Positions 50,133-59,603 of a stretch of DNA of 64,000 nucleotides are shown here, piece after piece (position 1 is the stretch's first letter; each line of letters opens with the position of its first letter). The DNA is taken from assembly GCF_000023465.1 (NCBI RefSeq), contig NC_014041.1, positions 1,385,001-1,449,000 of the forward strand, in the 5' to 3' direction. Position numbers and translations under genes: made by a program. The stretch comes from Zunongwangia profunda SM-A87 (lineage in GTDB: Bacteria; Bacteroidota; Bacteroidia; Flavobacteriales; Flavobacteriaceae). Under the pieces are notes generated by a model. The model was not told the origin of the DNA and did not search any database. It saw only the letters and a list, made by a program, of their open reading frames with translations.

Positions 50133-52248
50133 GTGAAAGTTTATGATATGAAACATCAAATTAAAGTAAATAAAATATGGTTCTTTTTGTCTTTTGTGAT
50201 TTTACTTACCAGTGCTTATTGTCAGACTAGCAATTCTATTCCCAAAATATTAGCAGAAAAATTAAATGAGGGTCACCTTTATATTCCGGATTCGCTCTCT
50301 CCCGGACATTATTTCTTGGTAGCTCAAACCCCAAATTCCATTAACAAAGACGAAGAAGTCATCAAATCGGTAAGAAAAGTCAAAATTATTCAGAACATTT
50401 CTTCACTACAGAAGGAGATCACTACTGATCCACCGCAATTGAAACAAAAGGAATTAGATTTCAGCCTGATGCCGGAAGGAGGGCATTTAGTGTCGGGTTT
50501 GAAAAATAAGTTAGCCTTTAAGGCGGTTGATAAATATAGAAATCCCCAGGAGGTTTCCGGTACTTTATTTGAAAATAACAAAACCCTAATAGAGTTTAAA
50601 AGTTTGCATGCCGGTATGGGAAGTTTTTATTTTATTCCTGATTCCAAAAAGGAATACCATATCGAATTAGAAGGGAGTTCCAAAAAATACATATTACAGG
50701 AAATTAAATCGAAAGGACAAGTTTTACAATTGTTGTCAAACTCTTAGGACACACTTGTTTTAAAGGCCATGCAGAGTCTCTACCTGCCCCGGCAAATATA
50801 TGTACTTAAGGATTCAAATTAGAGGTGTAGTGTATGCATTGGTAGCAATTAGTTTAAACCATGAAAAGCTTATCAAGATCCCTGTTAAAAATTTCCCGAG
50901 GGGCATAGCCGAAATCACCCTGTTTAATCATGAGCTAGTCCCAGTAACCGAGCGTTTGCTTTTTGTAAATCATGACCAGAAATTATATATCAAAGCAATT
51001 GCGGATAAAGAAATATACTTTACAAAGGAAAAGGTGAAAATTAAAATTAAAGTTACGGATGACGAAGGAAATCCAGTTTTAGCACACTTGGGAGCAAGCG
51101 TTTACGATAAAATATATGATGACCCTGAAGATTCAAAGACCATAGAAGGTCATTTCTTTTTGTCCACAGTCTTAAGGGGAATAATCTATGATCCTGAATA
51201 TTCTTTCAATCCAGAACAGCCTGGTCGTAAGGAGTCATTAGACCTGCTGATGCTTACACAGGGATGGCGGAAATATGAATGGCAGGAAAACAATCTTAAA
51301 GAAGAAACTGTAGAAAAACAACCTTATATCACTGATACGCTCATTGGTAGGATATACCTCAAGAAGCGAAAAACACAGGTAAATTTAGGAGAGCAGTACG
51401 TAATGTCTTTTGCTGGCAATTCAGAATCAGGCAAAACTCTCCTTGAAGTAGATAGCCTTGGACAATTCGTAATATTACCCCAGTATCTACAGCAGGAGAA
51501 AAGAGGCTATATGTATTTAAAATTGCTAACCAATATCAAGGAGCTTGGCATTGGCATTGTTGATCCTTCTTTTGAACCTCTTAATAAACTTATAACCGAT
51601 CAAAATATTAGCTACCTTTGTCGGAGCCCAAAGAAAAAACAGCTATTAGTCCAGAACGATTATATGTAGCGTCCGATAATGTAAACTTATTGGAAGAAGT
51701 GGTGTTAACCGGTAAAAAAACAGATTTTTAGAGATAAATATATGGGTTCGTTGGACAGTCTGGCAAAATTGAATATCAATAATGATTATGAGTGTGAAAG
51801 TGGTTTTTTAAATTGTGAAGTTCATGAGTTTTCTGATAAAAATACCAAACCTGTCGAGGTAGAAGCTTACGGACAATACATAGGTTTCCAATGGAATAGT
51901 GAAAGAACAGCCTATACAATAAAAGGACGTCAATATATAACATATCATTATCTTGAATTTACTGAGGAAGAATTATTAAAAAAATACAATTTAGCTCGGA
52001 CCAAAAGCTATTATCCTAAAAAGGAATTTTACAGTCCTGTTTATGATAAAAAAGAATTGCATGATGATTTTCCAGATTATCGCAATACCCTTTATTGGAA
52101 ACCTGATGTTGTAACGGATAAAAATGGTAAGGCAGAAATAGAGTTCTATTGTTCCAGCATAAGTAGTCATTATTGGGGAATAATCGAAGGAATTGACGGA
52201 AACGGACTATTAGGTAGAGATGAATTTAAATTTTATGTAAGAAAGTAA
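50133..52248 (+). pseudogene. MG2/macroglobulin-like exported protein broken into several frames
   Basis: Three consecutive open pieces (50133-50747, 50800-51669, 51742-52248) belong to one Bacteroidetes MG2-type protein. They carry a signal peptide (FLSFVILLTSAYCQ), the family tags SLMPEGGHLVSGLKNKLAFK, DLLMLTQGWRKYEW, and the C-terminal FPDYRNTLYWKPDVVTDKNG. At least one stop (TAG near 50745), one frameshift near 50810 and further breaks around 51660-51745 separate them. It is no longer functional. Confidence 0.75.
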
Positions 52249-52325
52249 GTGCTACCCTAATGCCAGACTTTTATACAAACTTTCTAAACCAATAAATGCA
52301 ATTAAAGAAAATAGACATCATCTGA

Positions 52326-53258
52326 ATGAAAGTTATATCCTTAATCACTAAATATCAGGGCATTCATATATTAATTATGAATCTGCTTTTTACAATATGT
52401 TGCCTAACAAATGTTAGCGGGCAAGAAATGGAAATTAAGCCTAAAGACCAGTCCGGTTGTATCCCTTACCATGAGAAATCTGGCAGACTGCTTTTAGAAG
52501 CCTCTTACAACAACGAAAGTTTTCTTATGATCATTGATACGTATTGTCATTTTTCTCAATTACCAAGCGACTGGGTCGTAAAGAAATGGAAATTAAAAAA
52601 AACTCCATATAGACATTCCACAATAGATGTGAATAATAAGCGCAGTAAAGTTCGATTGAGGCTGATGGATACTATATCTATTTCGAATACTTTTTCTGCA
52701 TCTAATTTTTACATACGCCCCAATAAGGCTTTTAATAGTTTTGAAGTTGGCATACTTGGCCTTGATTTTTTCAATGACTTGAACTGGAAATTTGACTTTA
52801 GAAATAATGAAATATGCTACAATACACAACCTTATCAATTATTAAACACTTTAATAAGTAACCAATTCGACAGGAATACAGAATTCCCATGGTTAACTAT
52901 AAGTATTGATCAGAACGAACAAAAAGTAATTGTAGACCTCGGTGCTGGAAATGATATGATGATACCTGCTGGTAGCAAATTGGGCGCCTATTTAATTGAA
53001 AAATATAAACTTATCCCTAGATCTGTAGATAGTGGCGGAGCGAATAAACTTGGGGGGAGTGACATTCAATATAAAATAAAATTAGATTCAATTAATATTC
53101 AAGGAACACCTGTAAAGGATGTAGAGATTATAATAAGTGAGAATACGAAAAGTTCATATATCGGCTGCGGAATTTTAAAAAGAGGTAGACTCTATCTAAA
53201 TTTTAAGGGGGATAGTTCTTCGCGCGGAGAAATAGGTCTAGAGTTATATAAGCATTAA
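52326..53258 (+). CDS. exported retropepsin-like aspartyl-protease-fold protein
   Basis: The 310-residue protein has a signal segment (MNLLFTICCLTNVSGQ; Met about residue 18 is a likelier start). It has two halves, each with a pepsin-like strand and Asp: LMIIDTYCHFSQLP and VIVDLGAGNDMMIP. Conserved glycines (VGILGLDFF; SYIGCGILKRGRLYLNF) match the hydrophobic-hydrophobic-Gly signature. The canonical DTG is DTY in the first half and DLG in the second, so activity is uncertain. Confidence 0.65.
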   Translation: MKVISLITKYQGIHILIMNLLFTICCLTNVSGQEMEIKPKDQSGCIPYHEKSGRLLLEASYNNESFLMIIDTYCHFSQLPSDWVVKKWKLKKTPYRHSTIDVNNKRSKVRLRLMDTISISNTFSASNFYIRPNKAFNSFEVGILGLDFFNDLNWKFDFRNNEICYNTQPYQLLNTLISNQFDRNTEFPWLTISIDQNEQKVIVDLGAGNDMMIPAGSKLGAYLIEKYKLIPRSVDSGGANKLGGSDIQYKIKLDSINIQGTPVKDVEIIISENTKSSYIGCGILKRGRLYLNFKGDSSSRGEIGLELYKH

Positions 53259-53483
53259 ATGACGCGATTAAGAGATAGAATTTTTATAAATTGCTGTATA
53301 TTCCTTTAAGGGGTTTAAGGCCCTGAACTCCTGAAATGAAAGGGTGAAAACTTTGTTTTATATAGCACACCCAAGACAAACTTTGTAATCATTAATGCCG
53401 TAGTAATGTTAGAGAATGTCAAGTAAATGTCGCTGGATAACGCATTGATTCTTCATATTTTTACATTGGATTTATTAAAAATT

Positions 53484-53969
53484 ATGAAATCGACTGGAAA
53501 GATCATTTATGAGGTTCGAAAGCAAAAAGGTATTTCCCAAGAAGAATTGGCGATCATGGCCAAGGTCAATTTAAGAACCATACAAAGACTGGAAAATGAC
53601 ATAAATGAGCCAAGGAACGCTACTATAAATTTGATTTGTGAAGCTTTGGAAATAGATCAAAATGACTTACAGTCCCAAGTAGAGAAAGAAAATTCAGGTA
53701 GTTTAATTCAAAAATTGATAAATTCTATATTTCTACTTTTTTTTAATGTATCAATAGCATCTTTTATCATATACTTGACGGTCTATAACAGTGCAAATAT
53801 TTATAGTAGAATAAGTGCATTCTTTCTTTGCATTTTACTCCCATATTTTATTGTTTCAATAACACGCAATTCTAAAAGCCATTTGAGGCTTATAAAATTT
53901 GGAACAGGTTTTATTCTTCTAATTGTTTTTTCTGCTTTTCCAAGTAAAGTTGTCCACAACAATATTTAG
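53484..53969 (+). CDS. XRE-family regulator with C-terminal membrane helices
   Basis: From ATG 53484 (MKSTGKIIYEVRKQKGISQE) the protein has an HTH_3 domain (LAIMAKVNLRTIQRLENDIN), then three or four transmembrane segments (LLFFNVSIASFIIYLTVYN...). In another frame the C-terminus appears to continue (SGAIPFSIIGLGVIFYGNYI, ending 54042). A small indel near 53955 may therefore have shortened it. Membrane-bound HTH proteins of this type are widespread in flavobacteria. Confidence 0.65.
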   Translation: MKSTGKIIYEVRKQKGISQEELAIMAKVNLRTIQRLENDINEPRNATINLICEALEIDQNDLQSQVEKENSGSLIQKLINSIFLLFFNVSIASFIIYLTVYNSANIYSRISAFFLCILLPYFIVSITRNSKSHLRLIKFGTGFILLIVFSAFPSKVVHNNI

Positions 53970-54094
53970 TGGAGCTATTCCATTTTCAATAATAGGTCTT
54001 GGCGTAATTTTCTATGGCAACTATATACCTATCAAAAAATAAAGATTCACGATCTTTTAATCTAAATATATCAATTATTTCCGCTTAAATATTC

Positions 54095-54417
54095 TTGTAT
54101 TATAACAATATTGATCCTGTCAACCTTCCTTCAATTAAAAAAAGCTCTTTATTGAGCATTTCAATATTGATGTTATTTGTGCTTGGATGTGATCATCAAA
54201 ATACAAAAACACCGTTTAAGAAAGCATTGAGATCAACTAACACTTCCATTAAAGGTAGTGTTTATAACTGGCCTACCGATACCGTTTACTTTGCTACTTT
54301 TACATTCCATTCTACATATTCTACCGTAGAAGGTTATCAAATACTATCACCAGATAAAACCTTTGAGCTCAATAAAAATAATGTTGATAAACCTTTTGTC
54401 CTTTTTCTAACACCAGA
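54095..54417 (+). pseudogene. lipoprotein N-terminus truncated by a group II intron tail
   Basis: A lipobox (LSISILMLFVLGC) precedes a strand-rich region (SIKGSVYNWPTDTVYFATFT, VDKPFVLFLTP) like the N-terminal domain of TlpA-type lipoproteins. From about 54414 the sequence is group II intron domain V, so the thioredoxin part is missing. The start codon is uncertain (TTG). Confidence 0.55.
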
Positions 54418-54478
54418 TGATGGGATACTATCACGTACAATACTGGGAGAGGCTCGGAGAGAAACTCTCCTTGTCTAC
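54414..54478 (+). ncRNA. group II intron 3'-end remnant beside a cassette-site stub
   Basis: GATGATGGGATACTATCACGT resembles domain V at 28145-28170. GGAGAG/CTCTCC and CTTGTCTAC match the domain VI tail of that copy. Four bases further on is ACTACAAACCGTTGGGC (54482-54498), the right arm of an attC-like site with its core GTTGGGC. Confidence 0.55.
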
Positions 54479-54576
54479 TAAACTACAAACCGTTGGGCAA
54501 AATCCTTGGTTTAAGACCTGTTGAAAAGCAAGTTAGATAACGAAAAAGCATAGGCTTTTAACGCTCATATTTTAAA

Positions 54577-54681
54577 TTGGCGTACAGGTTAAAAAAACAA
54601 CTCGATCAGAATCCTGGAGCTGGGAAAATATTGGAAGACAGAATGTTGCAGCTAGGCTACCCCGAATATAATATTTTCTAA
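54577..54681 (+). pseudogene. C-terminal gene fragment
   Basis: The frame LAYRLKKQLDQNPGAGKILE followed by DRMLQLGYPEYNIF and a stop has clear coding character but no start and no recognised family. It lies just after the cassette-site stub and could be the tail of a lost cassette gene. Confidence 0.35.
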
Positions 54682-54765
54682 AAGCTATGTGAATGTCCCT
54701 GATTTGACTTTTTTTATTAAATTGCGAAGAAACAACTTCGGATATCGTATACATTAAAAAACAAA

Positions 54766-55224
54766 ATGAAACATATTTTACTTATAATATACTTTGTTAT
54801 TCCTGCTTTAACCTTTGGACAAAATAAATCTGAACCTGCCTGGTATCAAATGGATAGAGACGGAGAGTATTTAGAAGTGGCTAGTTATCTATTATATCAA
54901 GTGCAATCAGACTCGACAAGAAATAAGCACTTAGATTATCTACATATTGCTCGGAGTTACGGATATTTAAATGATTATGAAAAAGCAATTTTTTATCTAA
55001 ATCGATCAATGGATGGTCTATCCGAAAAAGATGATGAACTATTTTGGTGGTATTATAAAGGAACTTTAGCATTTTTTGAGAGAGATAAAGCGAGCCTGAA
55101 AGAATATTTAGAAAAACTTGAAGCTAATTACACTCCATATTACGAGAATAATTTTAGGACATTAAAATCTTTATATGAGAATTTCGAAAAAGGATATAGA
55201 GAGGCTTCTTCCTGGAAGGGTTGA
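54766..55224 (+). CDS. exported TPR-like protein
   Basis: The 152-residue product has a signal peptide (LLIIYFVIPALTFGQ) and two or three TPR-like helical pairs (LDYLHIARSYGYLNDYEKAI; WYYKGTLAFFERDKASLKEY). It appears intact and is probably periplasmic. It is surrounded by gene fragments. No close family is named. Confidence 0.6.
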   Translation: MKHILLIIYFVIPALTFGQNKSEPAWYQMDRDGEYLEVASYLLYQVQSDSTRNKHLDYLHIARSYGYLNDYEKAIFYLNRSMDGLSEKDDELFWWYYKGTLAFFERDKASLKEYLEKLEANYTPYYENNFRTLKSLYENFEKGYREASSWKG

Positions 55225-55285
55225 AAACTTAGCTAAAGGTTTTCCTGTTTTGAAGGCTTCATTTCTAAAAAAAATATTCTCGTTT

Positions 55286-55527
55286 CTAAAGATTTCGGTC
55301 ATAAATAACTAAAATATCATTTAAGCTATAATAGCTCGGAAGCTTATAATTATCTTTATAGATTGCAGGAGTTCCAATGATATTTAAAGATTTAATAAAA
55401 CTTTGGGAAGATTCTATCTCACTAGTTGGAATTTCTTTATTTTTAACTGGCACTTTTAAGGATGAGCTTTTATATAATTGTTTAAATTCTTCATTTATTT
55501 TATGATCTACTTCAGAAAAAGCAGTTA
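55286..55527 (-). pseudogene. thioredoxin-like C-terminal fragment
   Basis: The minus frame reads INEEFKQLYKSSSLKVPVKN, FIKSLNIIGTPAIYKDNYKL and SLNDILVIYDRNL, the thioredoxin-fold end with a cis-Pro GTPA motif of MauE/VKOR-linked proteins. There is no start, and the fragment joins the Cys-rich peptide fragment at about 55527 in the opposite orientation, showing a rearrangement. Confidence 0.5.
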
Positions 55528-55530
55528 AAA

Positions 55531-55683
55531 TCTATTTTTGCAGGTACTATATCTAAGGGTGATTGCGATGATGAATGTAAATCAGATGCTGATTGTACTG
55601 GCGAAGCTGATAAATGCAAGCCTCAAGATGCAAGTAAGACATGTTCTGGTAAAGGTACAATTAACATGTGTGTATGGGTATAA
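55531..55683 (+). pseudogene. C-terminal fragment of a Cys-rich peptide
   Basis: The frame ends GDCDDECKSDADCTGEADKC, KPQDASKTCSGKG, TINMCVWV and stop: six Cys in about 40 residues, as in small exported or modified Bacteroidetes peptides. The N-terminal leader is missing because of the junction at about 55528. A TlpA lipoprotein gene follows, a usual partner. Confidence 0.5.
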
Positions 55684-55755
55684 TTTTTAATTAGAATTGA
55701 GAATCAAGTTATCAATACTTGGTAAATTGATTTTTTTTTATTTTAATAATCAATT

Positions 55756-57108
55756 ATGCAAAAATTAATTCTTTTCATTTCAATATTACTATTAATTATA
55801 AATGTTGGCTGTAATACTCCAAAGCATAATCCCATGGATCACCCAGTCGTAGAACTATCATTGGTCTCCCAAACGCCTCAAAACAAATTTTCTTTCCCAA
55901 AATTATATTCTACATATCCAGTTTTTTCAACTGCTGAAATTTCAAAAAAGTATTATTTAGAAAAGCTTGAAAACTTTAAAGGAATTCCAAAATTAGATAC
56001 ATTTTTAATACAAACAGAGAGTTTTAAATCTGGGAACTTTTTTGGAAAGATTGCATTATATAGTGATGATAATAAAGATCTAAGCTTTTATAGAGACTCT
56101 CTAAAAATGTTTTATGATAAAAACTCCCATAACTTAAATATTATATCAGGTTTTAGGGGAAACAAACAAATAATAATAGCAGATTTAAATAACAATAAAG
56201 ATTTTAGTGATGATTCTATCCTTTCGTTTCCTAAAAATAAGGATGAATCTATAAAAAATATAGATTCAGTTGTCGAATTTAAATACAATCTAAATGATTC
56301 AGTATCTACAAATTTCTCTAAAAGACATATTAGAATATTCCCAGATTCAAATAGTATTTATGCTAAATTTCTGAAAGATTCTTTAAACAAGTCTTTAGCT
56401 ACTTCTTTTGAACTTATGGATTTTATGAAAGGTCAACTAAGAATCGATACCTTAGATTATGATATAGCTATTCAAGGATTTGTGAAGAATAGAACGTTAA
56501 TTTTAGTCAAACCAATAAATATATCATTATCCGATCAAGACAAAGTATTTAATGAAAATTTTTATTTTTCAGTAGGAGATACATTAATATTAGAGGACAA
56601 TTTCTACAAAATTGATTCTCTTAGCGATAATTTTCGAAAATTATATTTTAGTTTGATTAAAAATATTGATGTGTATCGCGGTAGAAGACTAGGTGTTAAG
56701 ATTAAGAATTATAACCTTACATCTTTGACTAAAGATACGACAACAATCAAAGAGTTTTCAAAAGGGAAAAAGTTTATTCTATTAGATTTCTGGGGCACAT
56801 GGTGTGTACCATGTCTAGAATTATTACCAAATCTTAAAAAATTCCATCAGGAAAATGACAACGTTTCAATTATCAGTATTGCATTAGATGAATCTATAGA
56901 TGTTGTTAAGGATTATTCTGAGAAAGAGGCTATGTATTGGAATCATGCATACGTGGACAGAAACAATAGGAAAGGTATAATAACTGATTTGAGAGTAGAA
57001 AGTTATCTTACATTTATTTTACTTAATGACAAACTGAAAATTCTATATAAGGGAGCGGGTGAAACAGCCTTAGAAAATATCGAAAAAATATTGAGAAGTA
57101 AAAAATAA
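55756..57108 (+). CDS. TlpA-family lipoprotein thiol-disulfide oxidoreductase
   Basis: The 450-residue protein has a lipobox (LLLIINVGC), a long N-terminal region of unknown fold, and a C-terminal thioredoxin domain with WGTWCVPC (Cys350 and Cys353). It is surface- or periplasm-anchored. It sits between relics of a Cys-rich peptide and a C39 exporter, suggesting it once managed disulfides of the exported peptide. It appears intact. Confidence 0.8.
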   Translation: MQKLILFISILLLIINVGCNTPKHNPMDHPVVELSLVSQTPQNKFSFPKLYSTYPVFSTAEISKKYYLEKLENFKGIPKLDTFLIQTESFKSGNFFGKIALYSDDNKDLSFYRDSLKMFYDKNSHNLNIISGFRGNKQIIIADLNNNKDFSDDSILSFPKNKDESIKNIDSVVEFKYNLNDSVSTNFSKRHIRIFPDSNSIYAKFLKDSLNKSLATSFELMDFMKGQLRIDTLDYDIAIQGFVKNRTLILVKPINISLSDQDKVFNENFYFSVGDTLILEDNFYKIDSLSDNFRKLYFSLIKNIDVYRGRRLGVKIKNYNLTSLTKDTTTIKEFSKGKKFILLDFWGTWCVPCLELLPNLKKFHQENDNVSIISIALDESIDVVKDYSEKEAMYWNHAYVDRNNRKGIITDLRVESYLTFILLNDKLKILYKGAGETALENIEKILRSKK

Positions 57109-57159
57109 CTGATGTTTCTGAATTATTTAACCAATATTCCTTAGCTAAAAAAAATCATA

Positions 57160-57249
57160 TTGAAGAAAAAATTTCCTTTTTACAAACAACCAGATAATAA
57201 AGATTGTGGCCCTACCTGCTTGCGTATTGTAGCCAAGCCTATTGTTTAA
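57160..57249 (+). pseudogene. N-terminal fragment of a C39-peptidase ABC exporter
   Basis: The 29 codons KKKFPFYKQPDNKDCGPTCL followed by RIVAK match the very start of bacteriocin-type ABC transporters with a C39 peptidase domain, including the catalytic Cys in DCGPTC. The frame then stops and the rest is absent. Coding-like DNA (AYCLKDGIFSLVKAIEKMNE) follows in another frame before the intron tail. Confidence 0.65.
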
Positions 57250-57292
57250 AGGATGGAATATTTTCATTGGTGAAAGCAATTGAAAAAATGAA

Positions 57293-57398
57293 TGAACCCC
57301 GTATACGAGCCCCGCTTGGTTTATCCTGGGCGAAGTCGAAGGCTACGGTGGCATGAGAGGTGCACTCCGTCATTTGTTGGCGGAGCCGTCCACTCGAC
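57293..57398 (+). ncRNA. group II intron 3'-end remnant (second type)
   Basis: CCCGTATACGAG..., TACGGTGGCATGAGAGGTGC and GGCGGAGCCGTCCACTCGAC match domains V-VI of another group II intron class, with an extra ~28 bases inside domain V. No reverse transcriptase is attached. Confidence 0.55.
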
Positions 57399-57437
57399 TA
57401 TATTTAGGTGCGGATAGATAAAAATTCCATTTATAAA

Positions 57438-58463
57438 TCAAGATTTTTCGGCAAGCAACTCTTTTAATCTATTCTTTAGTTGGATTGGTTCTAAGTTTAC
57501 ACCTAAAATCTGATTATTCTTATCTACTAAAAAACTAGATGGATAAAATTGAATTTGCAAAGATTGAATAGTCTTGTTACTAGTTTTATCCACACAAATT
57601 AGATTTTGCCAGGGCATATCGAATTTCTCTAGAGCATTTTTCCAGCTTTCTTTATTTTCTTGTATAGCAATAAATATAATTTCTACATTTTCAGTATTAA
57701 ATTTTTTGTATACTTCTTTTAGCTTTGGTATTGCTTCCATGCATGGTGTGCATCCAACAAACCAAAATTCAATAAATGTTAGTTCAGCATTGCTCTTAGA
57801 AATGTCTACCATTTTATTATTCTCATTAGGTAAAATAATTGTAGGTAGTTTCGAGCCTATTTCAAATTTTTCATATTTTTTGATATTTACTTTAATATCA
57901 TTTATAGAAGATTTATTCTGGAATTTTAAGTCTAGCTTGTCTAATAAGTTGCTAGCCTCAAAAGATGATATAATTCCTCCTTGCTCAACAATAGCCGCTA
58001 GCATTTCTCCTATCAATGGATTTTTAGGGTATGTCGAAATTAAGGTATCTAATTTATTGTACACTTTACGTCCAAAATCCTTTTGATCATAATTTGATTC
58101 ATAAAAAGATACAAACTCATTTTTAAGGTTTTGAGTTTTACTTTTTCCAGTAAGATGAATAATTGACATAGATTTATCACCGGGACTTACTTCCAAATCA
58201 ATTTCATAATCAGAGTTTTCCAAGTATATTCCATCGCTACGCCTTGTATTCTTTGTGGATAAACTAATCTTTTTAGGATGATCAAATTGACCTTTAAACT
58301 CAAATTTTTCATCTTTAATCTTCGTACTATCAATGAAATCCTCCCCTATTATATAAAGATAATCGGATGCGGCGTTTTTGATTGTTCCTTTAATACTATA
58401 GCTTTTATTTTGGGCAAAGCATATTACGGAAAATAATAATATTAAACTTGTGAATTGTTTCAT
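57438..58463 (-). CDS. TlpA-like protein with DUF4369 N-terminal domain
   Basis: From the Met at 58463 the protein has a signal peptide (KQFTSLILLFSVICFAQ), a DUF4369-like beta domain (YSIKGTIKNAASDYLYIIGE) and a C-terminal thioredoxin fold with FVGCTPC. The cis-Pro region is FYPSSFLV. It is a periplasmic thiol-disulfide protein. It lies beside the second XRE gene and convergent to the TlpA lipoprotein region. The length is normal. Confidence 0.8.
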   Translation of the reverse strand: MKQFTSLILLFSVICFAQNKSYSIKGTIKNAASDYLYIIGEDFIDSTKIKDEKFEFKGQFDHPKKISLSTKNTRRSDGIYLENSDYEIDLEVSPGDKSMSIIHLTGKSKTQNLKNEFVSFYESNYDQKDFGRKVYNKLDTLISTYPKNPLIGEMLAAIVEQGGIISSFEASNLLDKLDLKFQNKSSINDIKVNIKKYEKFEIGSKLPTIILPNENNKMVDISKSNAELTFIEFWFVGCTPCMEAIPKLKEVYKKFNTENVEIIFIAIQENKESWKNALEKFDMPWQNLICVDKTSNKTIQSLQIQFYPSSFLVDKNNQILGVNLEPIQLKNRLKELLAEKS

Positions 58464-58529
58464 GATGTTTAAAAGATGATTTTGATTGAATTTTTTTAGC
58501 AATTAAATACAACTCATTTTATAAATAAA

Positions 58530-58573
58530 AAAGTGCCGATTTACCGGAATATTAATCCGGTTATCGACACTTT
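58530..58573. terminator. hairpin terminator, XRE module copy 2
   Basis: AAAGTGCCGAT pairs with ATCGACACTTT, with an inner ACCGG/CCGGT stem. It is nearly the same as 37996-38039 and lies in the same position relative to the XRE gene. Confidence 0.75.
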
Positions 58574-58601
58574 TTTCAAATCTTAAATATTTTCTTTTTC
58601 A

Positions 58602-59024
58602 CTATTTCTTATCCAGTAATTTCTCTAAATAAGCCACTTTCTCTTTTTCAGCTTTCAACAATCTTTCGTAAAGTTTTTCTTTTTCTTCATAAGCCTGAAC
58701 TAACCTATCCAAAGGATTAAACGTACAATTCAAATTAGAAACACTTACAGACGAAGCTCCTTTATTAGAGCCTTCATAATTATTTTGAATATTATATATC
58801 AAATTTTCTTCACTAAAATTCTCAATAGCCTCTTTACTCACCCCTAACACTTTCGCCACTCTTTCAAGCTTTTCATCTTCAATATGCTCGCTTTGTTCTA
58901 AACTGGATACACTTTGTTGGCTGATCCCTAATTCTGCGGCAAGGGCTTCCTGTTTCATTCCTCGAAGTTCTCTGATTCGGCTGATCTTTCTACCGATATG
59001 ACTGGTTTTTGTTGCTGTGCTCAT
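58602..59024 (-). CDS. XRE-family regulator, copy 2
   Basis: A paralogue of the protein at 38068. The first ~95 residues are almost identical (one visible change, QETLAAEL to QEALAAEL), the linker differs (NNYEGSNKGASSVSVSNLN), and the C-terminal coiled coil is conserved (RLLKAEKEKVAYLEKLLDKK). The same -7 box and palindromic operator lie upstream. The two copies may cross-regulate each other's neighbours. Confidence 0.8.
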   Translation of the reverse strand: MSTATKTSHIGRKISRIRELRGMKQEALAAELGISQQSVSSLEQSEHIEDEKLERVAKVLGVSKEAIENFSEENLIYNIQNNYEGSNKGASSVSVSNLNCTFNPLDRLVQAYEEKEKLYERLLKAEKEKVAYLEKLLDKK

Positions 59025-59075
59025 AATCTCAAAGATAAACATTCTTTTTAAAAGTTGCACTCATCACTCTTTGCA

Positions 59076-59105
59076 GTAAAAAACAAGTTTTGAATTGTTT
59101 TTTAC
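59076..59105 (-). promoter_or_regulatory. palindromic operator, XRE copy 2
   Basis: GTAAAAAACAA and TTGTTTTTTAC are 11-bp inverted repeats separated by eight bases. They are equivalent in sequence and position to 38512-38541. Confidence 0.6.
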
Positions 59106-59138
59106 TCGAGGTTTCGAATAATTATTCCTGAATCTTTT

Positions 59139-59327
59139 CTAAGATGATTTTGCGTGTAACTTTCTTTCTTTGAAGATTTGATTACTTAATCCAGCTACAA
59201 CAATAATACTAACAATCATAATTGTGATAAAAGCATTATTTTCTTCTTTTAACAGGAAGCCTCCGATTGCAAGGAATATTAAGGAAATTAGTGCTGTTGC
59301 TTTTGTTTTAATAGATAATTTATGCAT
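59139..59327 (-). CDS. small two-helix membrane protein
   Basis: The 62-residue protein has two hydrophobic segments (TALISLIFLAIGGFLL; AFITIMIVSIIVVAGL) between basic ends. It has no named family. It lies upstream of the XRE gene on the same strand but is separated from it by the operator, so it is a separate unit. The 276 bases beyond it show no gene. Confidence 0.5.
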   Translation of the reverse strand: MHKLSIKTKATALISLIFLAIGGFLLKEENNAFITIMIVSIIVVAGLSNQIFKERKLHAKSS

Positions 59328-59603
59328 TTAAGAAATTTAAAAAATGAGTGAATATCAGATACCTCAAACTTAATTGCAACAATTAACAAATTTATGTTGT
59401 TAAAAGCAAATAATGCACGTCCAGATATTTCTCTGAACACCATCCTGATTGCCTGCCCCGGTTGTAATTAAAAAAAAGAAAGATGTTTAATGAGAGTCTT
59501 TTAAAGTTTAGCTATAGGAATGAAATCAACTTGCTTTTCACCTATAAAAAAAGAAAATGAGGAAGTATACCTTCCTCGTTTGCTAAATATGATTCTGGAT
59601 CTT

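Noticed and set aside
57574..58086. Plus-strand 170-codon ORF inside the TlpA-like gene
   Set aside because: Antisense to a complete protein with signal peptide and CxxC motif; its own sequence matches no family.
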